A stretch of DNA of 64,000 nt from Sphingobium wenxiniae (GTDB lineage Bacteria > Pseudomonadota > Alphaproteobacteria > Sphingomonadales > Sphingomonadaceae). The position numbers were made by a program, and so were the translations under genes. The notes beneath the pieces were generated by a model. That model saw only the letters and a program-made list of their open reading frames with translations. It had not been told where the DNA came from and ran no database searches. The stretch lies in assembly GCF_007830065.1 (NCBI RefSeq), contig NZ_VLKK01000001.1, positions 1-64,000 of the forward strand, given 5' to 3'. Position 1 is the first letter of the stretch; each line of letters starts with the position of its first letter. Below, piece after piece: positions 8,293-16,431 of this stretch.

Positions 8293-8322
8293 CAAAAAGA
8301 AAGGGCGGCCAAAAGGCCGCCC
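8293..8322 (-). terminator. Rho-independent terminator after rpsD
   Basis: Perfect 8-bp stem GGGCGGCC/GGCCGCCC (8303-8310 and 8315-8322) with an AAAA loop on the plus strand. Read on the minus strand the hairpin is followed by a T-rich run (complement of 8293-8302). It sits about 30 bases after the rpsD stop. Confidence 0.88.
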
Positions 8323-8350
8323 CTCCCGAAATCCGTACTGCCGGAAACGG

Positions 8351-8965
8351 TCAGCGCGAATAGAATTCGACGACCAGATTGGGTTCCATCTTCACCGGAT
8401 AAGGCACTTCGTCCAGCGTCGGAACGCGGACATAGCTGACCTTGGCCGCGCCATCGGGCGCGACATAATCGGGGATGTCACGCTCGGGCAGGCTCTGCGC
8501 TTCCAGGACCAGCGCCATTTCCTGCGCCTTTTTGCCCAGGGTGATTTCGTCGCCCGGCTTCACCAGACGCGACGCGATGTTGCACTTCACGCCGTTCACA
8601 TAGATGTGGCCATGCGAAACGATCTGGCGGGCCGAGAAGATGGTCGGCGCGAACTTGGCGCGATAGACGACCGCGTCCAGACGGCGCTCCAGCAGGCCGA
8701 TCAGGTTCTGGCCGGTGTCGCCCTTCATGCGCGCGGCTTCGATATAGTTCTTCTTGAACTGCTTTTCGGTGATGTCGCCGTAATAGCCCTTCAGCTTCTG
8801 CTTGGCGCGGAGCTGGATGCCATAGTCGGACATCTTGCCCTTGCGGCGCTGGCCGTGCTGGCCGGGGCCATATTCACGCTTGTTGACCGGGCTTTTCGGG
8901 CGGCCCCAGATGTTCTCGCCCATGCGGCGGTCGAGCTTGTACTTGGCGCTGGTGCGCTTCGTCAT
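8351..8965 (-). CDS. rpsD: 30S ribosomal protein S4
   Basis: Primary 16S rRNA-binding protein of the small subunit. The 204 residues match the usual alphaproteobacterial S4: N-terminal [20 protein letters not shown], then [20 protein letters not shown], and the S4 RNA-binding domain around [20 protein letters not shown] and [17 protein letters not shown] (about 95-160). It stands alone here, followed by a strong terminator, instead of in an rpsK-rpoA cluster; this is common in alphaproteobacteria. Confidence 0.98.
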   Translation of the reverse strand: MTKRTSAKYKLDRRMGENIWGRPKSPVNKREYGPGQHGQRRKGKMSDYGIQLRAKQKLKGYYGDITEKQFKKNYIEAARMKGDTGQNLIGLLERRLDAVVYRAKFAPTIFSARQIVSHGHIYVNGVKCNIASRLVKPGDEITLGKKAQEMALVLEAQSLPERDIPDYVAPDGAAKVSYVRVPTLDEVPYPVKMEPNLVVEFYSR

Positions 8966-9147
8966 AGATAATTCCTTACAATCGCTAACAACGGTCTTCC
9001 CGGTCGTCGCCTGCTTGCCTCAAAAAAAGGGGCAGGGCCGCCGCTTCACCGGGATGCGGGGCCAATCGCGAAGGCGCGCGTATGAAGAAGGGGGCGGATG
9101 ATGTCAACCCTCGACAGGGCGCTGCTCTGGGCCTAGTCAGCCTGCCC

Positions 9148-9444
9148 ATGAACCCCGATAGCTATACGACGATGGCGCAGGTCCGCGCGGGCGTGGATGA
9201 GATCGACCGCCAGATCGTGGCGCTGCTCGCCCAGCGCTTCGCCCATATGCGCGCCGCCGCCCGGATCAAGCCGGAACGCGGGCACGTCCGCGATGAGGAA
9301 CGCAAGGCGCTGGTCATCGCCAACGCCCGCGCAGAAGCGGAAAGACTGGGCGCGCCCGGCGACGCGATCGCCGGGTTGTGGGATCAATTGGTCGAAGTCT
9401 CCATCGCCTATGAGATGGACGAGTTCGATCGCCTGAAAGGCTAA
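9148..9444 (+). CDS. aroQ: Chorismate mutase (AroQ class)
   Basis: Converts chorismate to prephenate, the branch to Phe and Tyr. The 98-residue all-helical protein has the AroQ pattern: helix 1 VRAGVDEIDRQIVALLAQRF with R13 and R30, then K41 in ARIKPERG, and helix 2/3 through EDERKALVIANARAEAERLG-like sequence. ATG 9148 was preferred over an in-frame ATG at 9082 because it gives the normal monofunctional length and no signal peptide is encoded upstream. The stop overlaps the convergent trmJ-like gene by 4 bases. Confidence 0.88.
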   Translation: MNPDSYTTMAQVRAGVDEIDRQIVALLAQRFAHMRAAARIKPERGHVRDEERKALVIANARAEAERLGAPGDAIAGLWDQLVEVSIAYEMDEFDRLKG

Positions 9445-10160
9445 CGAGCCCGCGGATTGCTCAGCGCGGATAGCACGCCGCGCAGGGTGCGCACCTCCAG
9501 ATGGTTCCAGCCCGGCTTGGTCAGCAGGTTCCGCAGGGTCCGCCTGGTCGCGGGCGCGCGGTCAGGCGGAAAGAAATAGCCCGCATTGTCGAGCAGCGTC
9601 TCGAATTGGGAGATCATCCCCTCAAGCTCCGCTTGCGGAGCCGGTTCGCCAAGCTCGGTCACGGTCGGCTGCTCCAGCGCCGCCTGCTTCGACCATTCAT
9701 AGGCGCACAGGATCACTGCCTGCGCCAGATTAAGCGACCCGAATTCCGGGTTGATCGGCACGGTCAGGATCTTCCGGGCCAGCGCCACATCCTCCGTTTC
9801 AAGCCCGGAGCGCTCCGGCCCGAAGACATAGGCGCAGCGACCCTGCGCGCCATGAATTTCGCGCGCGGCTTCCTCCGGCGTGACGACAGGCTTTGTGACG
9901 CCGCGTTTCCGCACCGTGGTCGCATAGACATGCGCGCAATCGGATACGGCGTCGGCCAGGCTTTCGAAAACGACGGCCTTGTCGAGCACGATGTCCGCGC
10001 CCGCCGCCGATGGCCCGGCATCGGGATTGGGCCAGCCGTCACGCGGAGATACCAGCCGCATCTCCGTCAGGCCGAAGTTCAGCATGGCGCGCGCCGCCTT
10101 GCCGATATTCTCGCCCAGTTGCGGCCGGACGAGCACTATGACGGGGGGCAATGTCTCCAT
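9441..10160 (-). CDS. TrmJ/SpoU-family RNA 2'-O-methyltransferase
   Basis: An SPOUT-class RNA methylase, most like TrmJ, which methylates the ribose of tRNA position 32. Motifs: IVLVRPQLGENIGKAARAML near the N-terminus (motif 1, with the Asn-Ile-Gly-Lys signature), CAYVFGPERSGLETEDVALA (motif 2, knot) and VPINPEFGSLNLAQAVILCA (motif 3), followed by a short C-terminal helical extension. Length (239 residues) fits TrmJ. The start at 10160 begins just before the first strand; an upstream frame reads into a REP-like repeat. The exact target RNA cannot be told from sequence. Confidence 0.85.
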   Translation of the reverse strand: METLPPVIVLVRPQLGENIGKAARAMLNFGLTEMRLVSPRDGWPNPDAGPSAAGADIVLDKAVVFESLADAVSDCAHVYATTVRKRGVTKPVVTPEEAAREIHGAQGRCAYVFGPERSGLETEDVALARKILTVPINPEFGSLNLAQAVILCAYEWSKQAALEQPTVTELGEPAPQAELEGMISQFETLLDNAGYFFPPDRAPATRRTLRNLLTKPGWNHLEVRTLRGVLSALSNPRAR

Positions 10161-10164
10161 ATCT

Positions 10165-10208
10165 CCGTTCGTCCTGAGTAAGGGCTGAGCTTGCCGAAGC
10201 CCTGTTCG
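10165..10208 (+). repeat. REP-like hairpin, left copy
   Basis: The sequence CGTTCGTCCTGAG continues into a hairpin with arms AGGGCT (10181-10186) and AGCCCT (10198-10203) around GAGCTTGCCGA. This CGTTCGT.CTGAG...CGAAG pattern is typical of repetitive extragenic palindromes in sphingomonads. A related copy lies in inverted orientation at 10326-10365. Confidence 0.6.
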
Positions 10209-10325
10209 GCGACAAGCGCTTCTTCGCGCGTGTGGAAATCTTGCTGCCATATCAGGGTTATGGGACGCCGCTTCTGGGTATAACCTGCAATCTCGGCTGC
10301 CTGATGCTGCACGATCCTTCGATAC
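10209..10325 (-). pseudogene. GIY-YIG nuclease-like remnant between two REP-like repeats
   Basis: The minus strand encodes IVQHQAAEIAGYTQKRRP, then ITLIWQQDFHTREEALVAEQ, which is the middle of small GIY-YIG family proteins (HQ.GEI.GYT.KR.PV.L.W.Q.F.TREEAL..E). The N-terminal GIY...YIG half and the C-terminal end are missing. The flanks on both sides are REP-like repeats rather than gene sequence. An 84-residue frame (10136-10390) passes through all of it but its ends are repeat-derived. I read it as a decayed or recombined fragment. Confidence 0.6.
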
Positions 10326-10365
10326 GCCATTTCGACTTCGCTCAATGGCTGCTCAGCACGAACGG
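10326..10365 (-). repeat. REP-like hairpin, right copy in inverted orientation
   Basis: On the minus strand it reads CGTTCGTGCTGAGC, then a hairpin with arms GCCATT and AATGGC (10326-10331 and 10344-10349 on the plus strand) around TCGACTTCGCTC. It shares the CGTTCGT.CTGAG head and the GCGAAGTCGAA tail with sphingomonad REP sequences and mirrors the copy at 10165-10208. Confidence 0.6.
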
Positions 10366-10386
10366 AAGTGGTGCAGGGGATTGCCC

Positions 10387-10848
10387 TCACTCACTCCCGA
10401 CCTCCTTCACCGTGCTGGCGAAATCCTCGAAATCGCGTGCGTCGGTGAAGTCCTTGTAGACGCTGGCGAAGCGGATATAGGCGACGCTATCGAGCCGTTT
10501 CAGCCCCTGCATCACCATCTCGCCGATGGAACGGGCAGGCACTTCGCTGTCGCCGCTGGTTTCGAGCTGCCGCTGGATGCCGGAAATCAGCTTTTCCAGA
10601 CGGCTGGGATCGATGGGCCGCTTCCGGCAGGCAATGTCGATGGAGCGCGCGAGCTTGTCGCGGTCGAACGCCTCCTTGCGGCCTTCGCTCTTCATCACCC
10701 AGATATCGCGGAGTTGAATCCTCTCGAAGGTCGTGAAGCGCGCGCCGCAGGCTTCGCACTGCCGCCGACGGCGAATGGCGTTGCCATCCTCCGTCGGGCG
10801 GCTGTCCTTTACCTGACTGTCTTCATGCGAGCAGAAAGGGCAACGCAA
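10387..10848 (-). CDS. nrdR: Transcriptional repressor NrdR
   Basis: NrdR senses nucleotides through an ATP-cone and represses ribonucleotide reductase genes. The 153-residue protein has the N-terminal zinc ribbon with C3, C6, C31 and C34 (RCPFC and QCEACGARF), followed by an ATP-cone domain (about 49-139) beginning [19 protein letters not shown]. Length is standard. It is the third gene of rpiB-glyA-nrdR, only 6 bases after glyA, an arrangement widespread in alphaproteobacteria. Confidence 0.96.
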   Translation of the reverse strand: MRCPFCSHEDSQVKDSRPTEDGNAIRRRRQCEACGARFTTFERIQLRDIWVMKSEGRKEAFDRDKLARSIDIACRKRPIDPSRLEKLISGIQRQLETSGDSEVPARSIGEMVMQGLKRLDSVAYIRFASVYKDFTDARDFEDFASTVKEVGSE

Positions 10849-10854
10849 TGCCGC

Positions 10855-12177
10855 TTACCCTTCGTAGATCGGGAAACGGGCGCAGAGAGCCGACACGCGC
10901 TCGCGCACATGGGCTTCGACCGCCGCATCGCCATGCTCGCCCTTGTCGCGCAGGCCTTCCAGCACGTCGGCGATCATGTCGCCGATGGCCTCGAACTCCG
11001 CCACGCCAAAGCCGCGCGTTGTGCCCGCGGGCGAACCCACGCGGATGCCGCTGGTTTTGGTAGGCGGCAGCGGATCGCCCGGCACGCCGTTCTTGTTGCA
11101 GGTGATGAAGCTGCGCTCCAGCGCCTCGTCCGCATCCTTGCCCGAAATGCCGTAGGGCCGCAGGTCGATGAGCGCCAGATGCGTGTCCGTGCCGCCCGAC
11201 ACGACGGCAAGGCCGCGCTGCTCCAGCTTGCCGGCGAGCGCCTTCGCGTTGGTCACGATGGCCTGGGCATAGGTCTTGAACTCCGGCTGCAATGCTTCGC
11301 CGAAAGCGACCGCCTTCGCCGCGATGACATGCATCAGCGGCCCACCCTGGAGGCCGGGGAACACCGCCGAGTTGATCTTCTTTGCGATGGCTTCGTCATC
11401 GGTCAGGATCATGCCGCCGCGCGGGCCGCGCAGCGTTTTGTGCGTGGTCGTGGTCACGACATGGGCATGGCCGAAGGGCGTCGGATGTGCGCCCCCCGCG
11501 ACGAGGCCCGCAAAGTGCGCCATGTCCACCATGAACAGCGCGCCGACCTTGTCCGCAATGGCCCGGAACCGGGCGAAGTCGATATGGCGCGGATAGGCGC
11601 TGCCCCCCGCGATGATGAGCGTCGGCTTGGCCTCGACCGCTTGTCGCTCCAAGACGTCATAGTCGATGAGGTGCGTGTCTTCGCGCACGCCATATTGCAC
11701 GGCGTTGTACCACTTGCCCGACAGGGCGGGCTTCGCGCCATGCGTCAGGTGGCCGCCAGCGTCCAGCGACAGGCCCATGATCGTGTCGCCCGGCCTGGTC
11801 AACGCCAGCATCACCGCGCCGTTCGCCTGCGCGCCCGAATGGGGCTGCACATTCACGAAGCCGCAATTGAAAAGCTGTTTCGCCCGATCGATGGCGAGTT
11901 GCTCCACCTCATCCGAGGGCGCACAGCCCTGATAATAGCGTTTGCCCGGATAGCCTTCCGCATATTTGTTGGTGAAGACGGACCCTTGCGCCTCCAGCAC
12001 CGCCTTGCTGACGATATTTTCCGAAGCGATCAGTTCGATCTGGTTCTGCTCGCGCTTCAGTTCATGAGTGACGCCGGCGAAGACCGCCGGATCGGCATCG
12101 GCCAGGCCGCGCGTGAAATAGCCTTCCGAACGGATGTCCGACAGGGCGGGCTGGGCCAAAGTGGTTGCTGTGCTCAT
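10855..12177 (-). CDS. glyA: Serine hydroxymethyltransferase
   Basis: PLP enzyme that interconverts serine and glycine and supplies 5,10-methylene-tetrahydrofolate. The 440 residues include [47 protein letters not shown] and the PLP-binding [16 protein letters not shown] with K247. Length is normal for the family. It is the middle gene of a tight operon, 11 bases after rpiB and 6 bases before nrdR. Confidence 0.98.
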   Translation of the reverse strand: MSTATTLAQPALSDIRSEGYFTRGLADADPAVFAGVTHELKREQNQIELIASENIVSKAVLEAQGSVFTNKYAEGYPGKRYYQGCAPSDEVEQLAIDRAKQLFNCGFVNVQPHSGAQANGAVMLALTRPGDTIMGLSLDAGGHLTHGAKPALSGKWYNAVQYGVREDTHLIDYDVLERQAVEAKPTLIIAGGSAYPRHIDFARFRAIADKVGALFMVDMAHFAGLVAGGAHPTPFGHAHVVTTTTHKTLRGPRGGMILTDDEAIAKKINSAVFPGLQGGPLMHVIAAKAVAFGEALQPEFKTYAQAIVTNAKALAGKLEQRGLAVVSGGTDTHLALIDLRPYGISGKDADEALERSFITCNKNGVPGDPLPPTKTSGIRVGSPAGTTRGFGVAEFEAIGDMIADVLEGLRDKGEHGDAAVEAHVRERVSALCARFPIYEG

Positions 12178-12188
12178 GGGCGTGCTCC

Positions 12189-12626
12189 TTACAGCGCGGG
12201 CTTGGACAGTTTGTCGACTCGGGGACCATGGCGGCCGCCGCCGAATTCGGTGGAAAGGAAAGCGGTGATGCAGGCTTTCGCCATATCGACGCCAATCAGG
12301 CGCGCGCCCATGGCGAGCACGTTGGCGTCGTTATGTTCGCGCGAGAGCGCCGCCGACAGCGGCTCGCCGGCCAGCGCGCAGCGGCAGGCCGGGTTGCGGT
12401 TGACCGCGATGGAAATGCCGATCCCCGATCCGCAAAGCGCGACGCCGCGTTCAACGGCGCCCGACGCCACCGCCTTCGCCAGCTTGTAGCCATAATCGGG
12501 ATAATCCACCCGGTCCGCTGTCGCGGGGCCAAGGTCGTCGACCGCGTGCCCTTCGGCGCGCAGCCAGTCGGCAAGCTCCGCCTTCAGGTCCACGGCGGCA
12601 TGATCGGAAGCAATGGCGATTTTCAT
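12189..12626 (-). CDS. rpiB: Ribose-5-phosphate isomerase B
   Basis: Interconverts ribose 5-phosphate and ribulose 5-phosphate in the pentose phosphate pathway. The 145 residues show [18 protein letters not shown] at the N-terminus (D8, H9), the catalytic C65 in [15 protein letters not shown], and [14 protein letters not shown] (98-110) typical of RpiB. It is the first gene of the rpiB-glyA-nrdR operon. An AlsB-like allose isomerase is an alternative, but the context favours RpiB. Confidence 0.94.
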   Translation of the reverse strand: MKIAIASDHAAVDLKAELADWLRAEGHAVDDLGPATADRVDYPDYGYKLAKAVASGAVERGVALCGSGIGISIAVNRNPACRCALAGEPLSAALSREHNDANVLAMGARLIGVDMAKACITAFLSTEFGGGRHGPRVDKLSKPAL

Positions 12627-12714
12627 ATGAATATCCCTTCACCGCGAAGGTGATTCGTTTCCCGCGCCTCTTAGGCGGAGCGGCAACGGATTGCCACAGT
12701 CCACCGCCGCCCTT

Positions 12715-12924
12715 ATGGCCCCGTTCATGGCAGGCGCGATCTTATCCATCCTGATGCTGGCGGGCATGGCCCTGACCGGCGGCGGCATCTACGCCATCGT
12801 GAAGAAGGACGATCGCAAACGCGGCGTGCTGATGATCGTCGCGGGCCTTGTCATGTTCGCCAATGTCGCGATATCCGCCATTCCGGGGCCGGATCTGCCC
12901 GGTCTGGAAAATTCCACGCCCTGA
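12715..12924 (+). CDS. Small hypothetical membrane protein
   Basis: I do not recognise a named family. From ATG 12715 the protein has 69 residues with two hydrophobic segments, about 5-27 (AGAILSILMLAGMALTGGGIYA) and about 37-56 (RGVLMIVAGLVMFANVAISA), separated by a short basic loop KKDDRKRG. That predicts a two-span inner-membrane protein with the loop in the cytoplasm. A TTG start 24 bases upstream is possible. It is divergent from rpiB, with 88 bases between starts. Confidence 0.6.
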   Translation: MAPFMAGAILSILMLAGMALTGGGIYAIVKKDDRKRGVLMIVAGLVMFANVAISAIPGPDLPGLENSTP

Positions 12925-12956
12925 ATTGGCGCGACGTCTGTTATTGACCCCCTTCC

Positions 12957-13033
12957 GTCATGCCAGCGAAAGCTGGCATCTCTTCTTAGGGCATAACCAG
13001 GCCTAACGAGATCCCAGCTTTCGCTGGGATGAC
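12957..13033. repeat. Inverted repeat, REP-like, with 26-base arms
   Basis: Arms at 12957-12982 and 13008-13033 are near-perfect inverse complements, with two mismatches by eye. Each arm is itself partly palindromic around CCAGC-GAAA-GCTGG. The 25-base spacer is unrelated. The motif GTCAT.CCAGCGAAAGCTGG is a common intergenic repeat in sphingomonads. It lies between two convergent genes and could serve as a bidirectional terminator, although no T-run follows. Confidence 0.7.
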
Positions 13034-13146
13034 GGATATTGAATGGCGGAAAATGATCGAAAACAGCCGTCGCAAGACCATGGGCTGTCGGATGTTCAAA
13101 GGGGCGGCCTCTCGACCGGCCCCGCCTTTGCCCGGTTCCGTACCGC

Positions 13147-13803
13147 TCAGCGGATCGGGGAATCCGGCGATAGGCGCATGTCCAGATAATTGTCGACCGA
13201 CTTCATGAGCTGATCCAGTTCATGTTCGAAAAAGTGGTTCGCGCCGCGGATTTCATCGTGATGGATGGTGATGCCCTTCTGGGTCCGCAGCTTGTCCACC
13301 AGTTTCTGCACCGCGCTGGCGGTCACGACCTCGTCCGCCGTGCCCTGCACGATGATGCCGGACGACGGGCAGGGAGCAAGGAAGGAGAAATCATACATGT
13401 TGGCGGGCGGCGCGACGGAGATGAAGCCGCGAATCTCCGGGCGGCGCATCAGCAATTGCATCCCGATCCATGCACCGAAGGAAAAGCCTGCGATCCAGGT
13501 GGTCTGCGCTTCGGGATGGAAACTCTGCACCCAATCGAGCGCGGCGGCGGCGTCGGACAGCTCGCCGATGCCGTTGTCGAACGTGCCCTGGCTGCGGCCC
13601 ACGCCCCGGAAGTTGAAGCGCAGCGTCGCGAAACCGCGCTTCACGAACGTCTTGTAGAGCGCCTGCGTGATGCGGTCGTTCATCGTGCCGCCGCCCTGCG
13701 GGTGGGGGTGCAGGATCATCGCGACGGGCGCGCGCGGGCGGGGCGGGGGGCTGAAGCGGCCCTCGAGGCGACCCTCGGGTCCAGGAAAGATTACGTCGGG
13801 CAT
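13147..13803 (-). CDS. Alpha/beta hydrolase
   Basis: A 218-residue serine hydrolase of the dienelactone hydrolase/short acyl-hydrolase type. Visible elements: oxyanion segment ILHPHPQGGGTMNDRIT, RFNFRGVGRSQG, nucleophile elbow GFSFGAWIG with S108, then a GTADEVV acid loop and GANHFF with the catalytic His. There is no signal peptide, so it is cytoplasmic. The substrate is unknown. The ATG at 13803 gives the compact family start; the upstream open frame lacks homology. It is divergent from the cysteine desulfurase genes. Confidence 0.83.
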   Translation of the reverse strand: MPDVIFPGPEGRLEGRFSPPPRPRAPVAMILHPHPQGGGTMNDRITQALYKTFVKRGFATLRFNFRGVGRSQGTFDNGIGELSDAAAALDWVQSFHPEAQTTWIAGFSFGAWIGMQLLMRRPEIRGFISVAPPANMYDFSFLAPCPSSGIIVQGTADEVVTASAVQKLVDKLRTQKGITIHHDEIRGANHFFEHELDQLMKSVDNYLDMRLSPDSPIR

Positions 13804-13925
13804 GGCACCTGTTATCGTTTTGGCCGGCAAGCGGCTGATGGATGCTTGGGGCGCGGACAAGCCTTTGCTGGCGCTGCGCCGCGGACAGCCTATATAGAGG
13901 GCGCGACCATTTCCGCAATCGATGA

Positions 13926-14981
13926 GTGTTTTCCTTGGCCGCCGACCGTCTCTATCTGGACCATGCCGCAACCACCCCGATGCTGGGGCAGGCGAAGGCC
14001 GCGATGATCGCGGGGCTGGAACGCTGGGCCAATCCTTCCAGCCCGCATGGCGACGGCCGCGCCGCCCGCGCCGCGCTGGAGGATGCGCGGCGGCGGATCG
14101 CGGCGGCGCTGGGCTGGGCCGGGCATGTCCTCTTCACCTCCGGCGCGAGCGAGGCGATCGCCATCGGGCTGACCCGCGCAAAGGCAGGTCGCATCGCCAC
14201 GTCCCCAGTCGAGCATGATTCGGTGCTGCGCGTGACCCCGCAGGCGGGGCGGCTGGCGGTGGATGCCGACGGCCTCATTAATCTAGCCGCCGTTCGGATC
14301 GATCCCATCCCGCAACTCATGCTCGCCATCCAGCATGTCAACAACGAAACCGGCGTGATCCAGCCGCTCGACCGGATCGAGCGCGGCAATCTGCTGCTCT
14401 TTGCCGATTGCGCCCAGAGTGCGGGCAAGCTCCCGCTTCCGGATGCGGACATGATCGCGATCAGCGCGCATAAATTCGGCGGCCCCCCGGGCGTGGGCGC
14501 GCTGCTGATCCGCGATCTGGCGCTGCTGGAGCCGAGCGGCGGGCAGGAGCAGGGCTACAGGGCCGGGACGGAAAATCTCCCCGGCATCCTCTCCATGGCT
14601 GCCGCGCTGGAGGCGCGCGCCGACTGGCTCGCGGTCGCGGCGCGTCTGCGCGCCCGGCTGGATGCCGCGATAGAGGCCGCCGGCGGACAGGTCATCGCCC
14701 GAGACGCGCCGCGCATCGCCTCCATCGCCAGCTATCGGATGCCGGGCCTGTCCGCCCGCGCCCAGCTTATCCAGTTCGACCTTGCGGGCATTTCGGTGTC
14801 GGCGGGCAGCGCCTGCTCGTCGGGGTCGCTCAAGACCAGTCATGTCCTGCGCGCCATGAACTATGACGAAAGGGCGGCGGGCGAGGTGGTTCGCGTCAGC
14901 TTCGGCCCCGCGACCGGGGAGGCGGACATAGACCGCTTCCTCGCCCAATGGACCGCCATGGCGGAGCGTGCGCGGCCATGA
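13926..14981 (+). CDS. Cysteine desulfurase, first of a tandem pair
   Basis: A class V aminotransferase-fold enzyme that releases sulfur from cysteine as a persulfide for Fe-S cluster or thio-cofactor synthesis. Motifs: LYLDHAATTP near the N-terminus, HVNNETGVIQP, PLP lysine in SAHKFGGPPGVGALL, and active cysteine in SVSAGSACSSGSLKTSHVL. Length is about 351 residues. The start is uncertain: GTG 13926 is used because no ATG is in frame before LYLDHAATTP. The stop overlaps the next desulfurase start (ATGA). Confidence 0.87.
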   Translation: MFSLAADRLYLDHAATTPMLGQAKAAMIAGLERWANPSSPHGDGRAARAALEDARRRIAAALGWAGHVLFTSGASEAIAIGLTRAKAGRIATSPVEHDSVLRVTPQAGRLAVDADGLINLAAVRIDPIPQLMLAIQHVNNETGVIQPLDRIERGNLLLFADCAQSAGKLPLPDADMIAISAHKFGGPPGVGALLIRDLALLEPSGGQEQGYRAGTENLPGILSMAAALEARADWLAVAARLRARLDAAIEAAGGQVIARDAPRIASIASYRMPGLSARAQLIQFDLAGISVSAGSACSSGSLKTSHVLRAMNYDERAAGEVVRVSFGPATGEADIDRFLAQWTAMAERARP

Positions 14982-16072
14982 CCATCTATCTCGATTATCA
15001 GGCTACGACGCCGCTCGCGCCCGAAGTCTTCGACGTCATGGCGCCGCTGCTTCGCGATCAGTTCGCCAATCCCCACAGTGCCCATCGCCCCGGCCGCGCC
15101 GCCGCCGCGCAGGTGGAAGCGGCCCGCGAACAGGTCATGCGGTTGCTGCCCGACGATGGCCGCCTTCTCTTCACCTCCGGCGCGACCGAAGCGCTCAACA
15201 TCGCCATTCAGGGCGTGGGAGACGGCCGCATCGTCACCATCGCGACGGAACATGCCGCCGTGCTGGACACGGTGGAGGCGCTGGGACGGAAGGGGCGCGA
15301 CATGGCGGTCCTGCCGGTCGGTCCAGATGGCCTGGTGGACATGGACGCCGCGCGGCAGGCGATCACACCCGGCGTCGCGCTGGTCGCCGCCATGCTGGTC
15401 AACAACGAAATCGGCGTCATCCAGCCGGTCGAGGCGCTTGCCGCCCTTGCCCACGCCGCCGGAGCCTCGTTCCTCTGCGACGCCGTGCAAGGCTATGGCC
15501 GCGTGCCGATCCCGCCCTCCTGCGACATGATCGCGATCAGCGGGCACAAGATCCACGGTCCCAAGGGCGTCGGCGCGCTCTGGATCAGGGACGGGGTGAC
15601 GCTTTGCCCGCTCCTCCACGGCGGGGGACAGGAGGGCGGTTTGCGATCCGGCACGCTTTCGCCCGCATTGTGCGCCGGTCTGGGCATGGCCGCCCGGTTG
15701 ATGCGGGAACGCGCCGGCAGCGATCAGGCCCATGTCGAATCCCTCTGGGAACTGGCGCGCGGCCTGTTCCTCGACTGGACCCTGAACGGCGACGCCGACC
15801 GGCGCTATCGCGGCAATCTCAACCTGCGCCGCGACGGATTGGACGGCGCGCGCCTGTTGTCCGATTGCCGCAATGTCGCTTTTTCGCTTGGCAGCGCTTG
15901 CGCGAGCGGGTCGGGTCGGCCTAGCCATGTGCTGCGCGCGCTCGGCCTTTCGGACGGGCAGGCGCGGGGATCGGTGCGGATCGGCTTTGGCCGTTATACG
16001 ACACCGGCCGAACTGGAGGATGCTGCACAGGCGATCAATAAGGCGGCGGCCATGCAAGGCACGCCGCGATAA
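14978..16072 (+). CDS. Cysteine desulfurase, second of a tandem pair
   Basis: A second NifS/IscS-like enzyme of 364 residues, clearly paralogous to its neighbour: MTIYLDYQATTPLAPEV, FANPHSAHRPGR, LLFTSGATEALNIAI, PLP lysine in SGHKIHGPKGVGALWIRDG and catalytic cysteine in SLGSACASGSGRPSHVLRAL. It starts within the stop of the first gene and is followed 15 bases later by a ferredoxin gene. The pair may act as a heteromer or serve different acceptors; the sequence does not decide. Confidence 0.9.
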   Translation: MTIYLDYQATTPLAPEVFDVMAPLLRDQFANPHSAHRPGRAAAAQVEAAREQVMRLLPDDGRLLFTSGATEALNIAIQGVGDGRIVTIATEHAAVLDTVEALGRKGRDMAVLPVGPDGLVDMDAARQAITPGVALVAAMLVNNEIGVIQPVEALAALAHAAGASFLCDAVQGYGRVPIPPSCDMIAISGHKIHGPKGVGALWIRDGVTLCPLLHGGGQEGGLRSGTLSPALCAGLGMAARLMRERAGSDQAHVESLWELARGLFLDWTLNGDADRRYRGNLNLRRDGLDGARLLSDCRNVAFSLGSACASGSGRPSHVLRALGLSDGQARGSVRIGFGRYTTPAELEDAAQAINKAAAMQGTPR

Positions 16073-16087
16073 GGGAGCGTCGCACCA

Positions 16088-16423
16088 ATGACCAGGGTAG
16101 TCTTCATCAGCGCGGACGGCGAAAGCAGGCAGGAGGTGGACGCTCCGCCCGGTGCGGTTCTTCTGGATGTCGCGCAGGCGGCCGGGCAGCCGCTGGAAGG
16201 CACCTGTGAAGGGCAGATGGCCTGCTCCACCTGCCATGTGATCGTCGACGCCGCCGATTTTCCCAGCCTGGCCCATGCGACGGAGGAGGAGGAGGACATG
16301 CTCGACCTAGCCGCCGCCGCGACGCGCACCAGCCGCCTTTCGTGCCAGATTGTGCTGGACGCGGCGCTGGAAAGCCTGACCGTCCATATTCCGTCCGAAG
16401 CCTGCAACATGCAGGGCATGTGA
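16088..16423 (+). CDS. [2Fe-2S] ferredoxin, adrenodoxin/Isc type
   Basis: A 111-residue electron carrier. The four cluster ligands are C40, C46 and C49 in CEGQMACSTCHV and C86 in RLSCQI, the spacing of adrenodoxin-like ferredoxins used in Fe-S assembly and P450 systems. A ribosome-binding GGGAG stands about 12 bases before the ATG. Its position behind two desulfurases supports a role in supplying electrons for Fe-S assembly, which is inference. Confidence 0.93.
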   Translation: MTRVVFISADGESRQEVDAPPGAVLLDVAQAAGQPLEGTCEGQMACSTCHVIVDAADFPSLAHATEEEEDMLDLAAAATRTSRLSCQIVLDAALESLTVHIPSEACNMQGM

Positions 16424-16431
16424 GGATCGTC

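Noticed and set aside
9082-9147. N-terminal extension of the chorismate mutase from ATG 9082
   Set aside because: The added residues have no homology and no export signal, and the start at 9148 gives the normal AroQ length.
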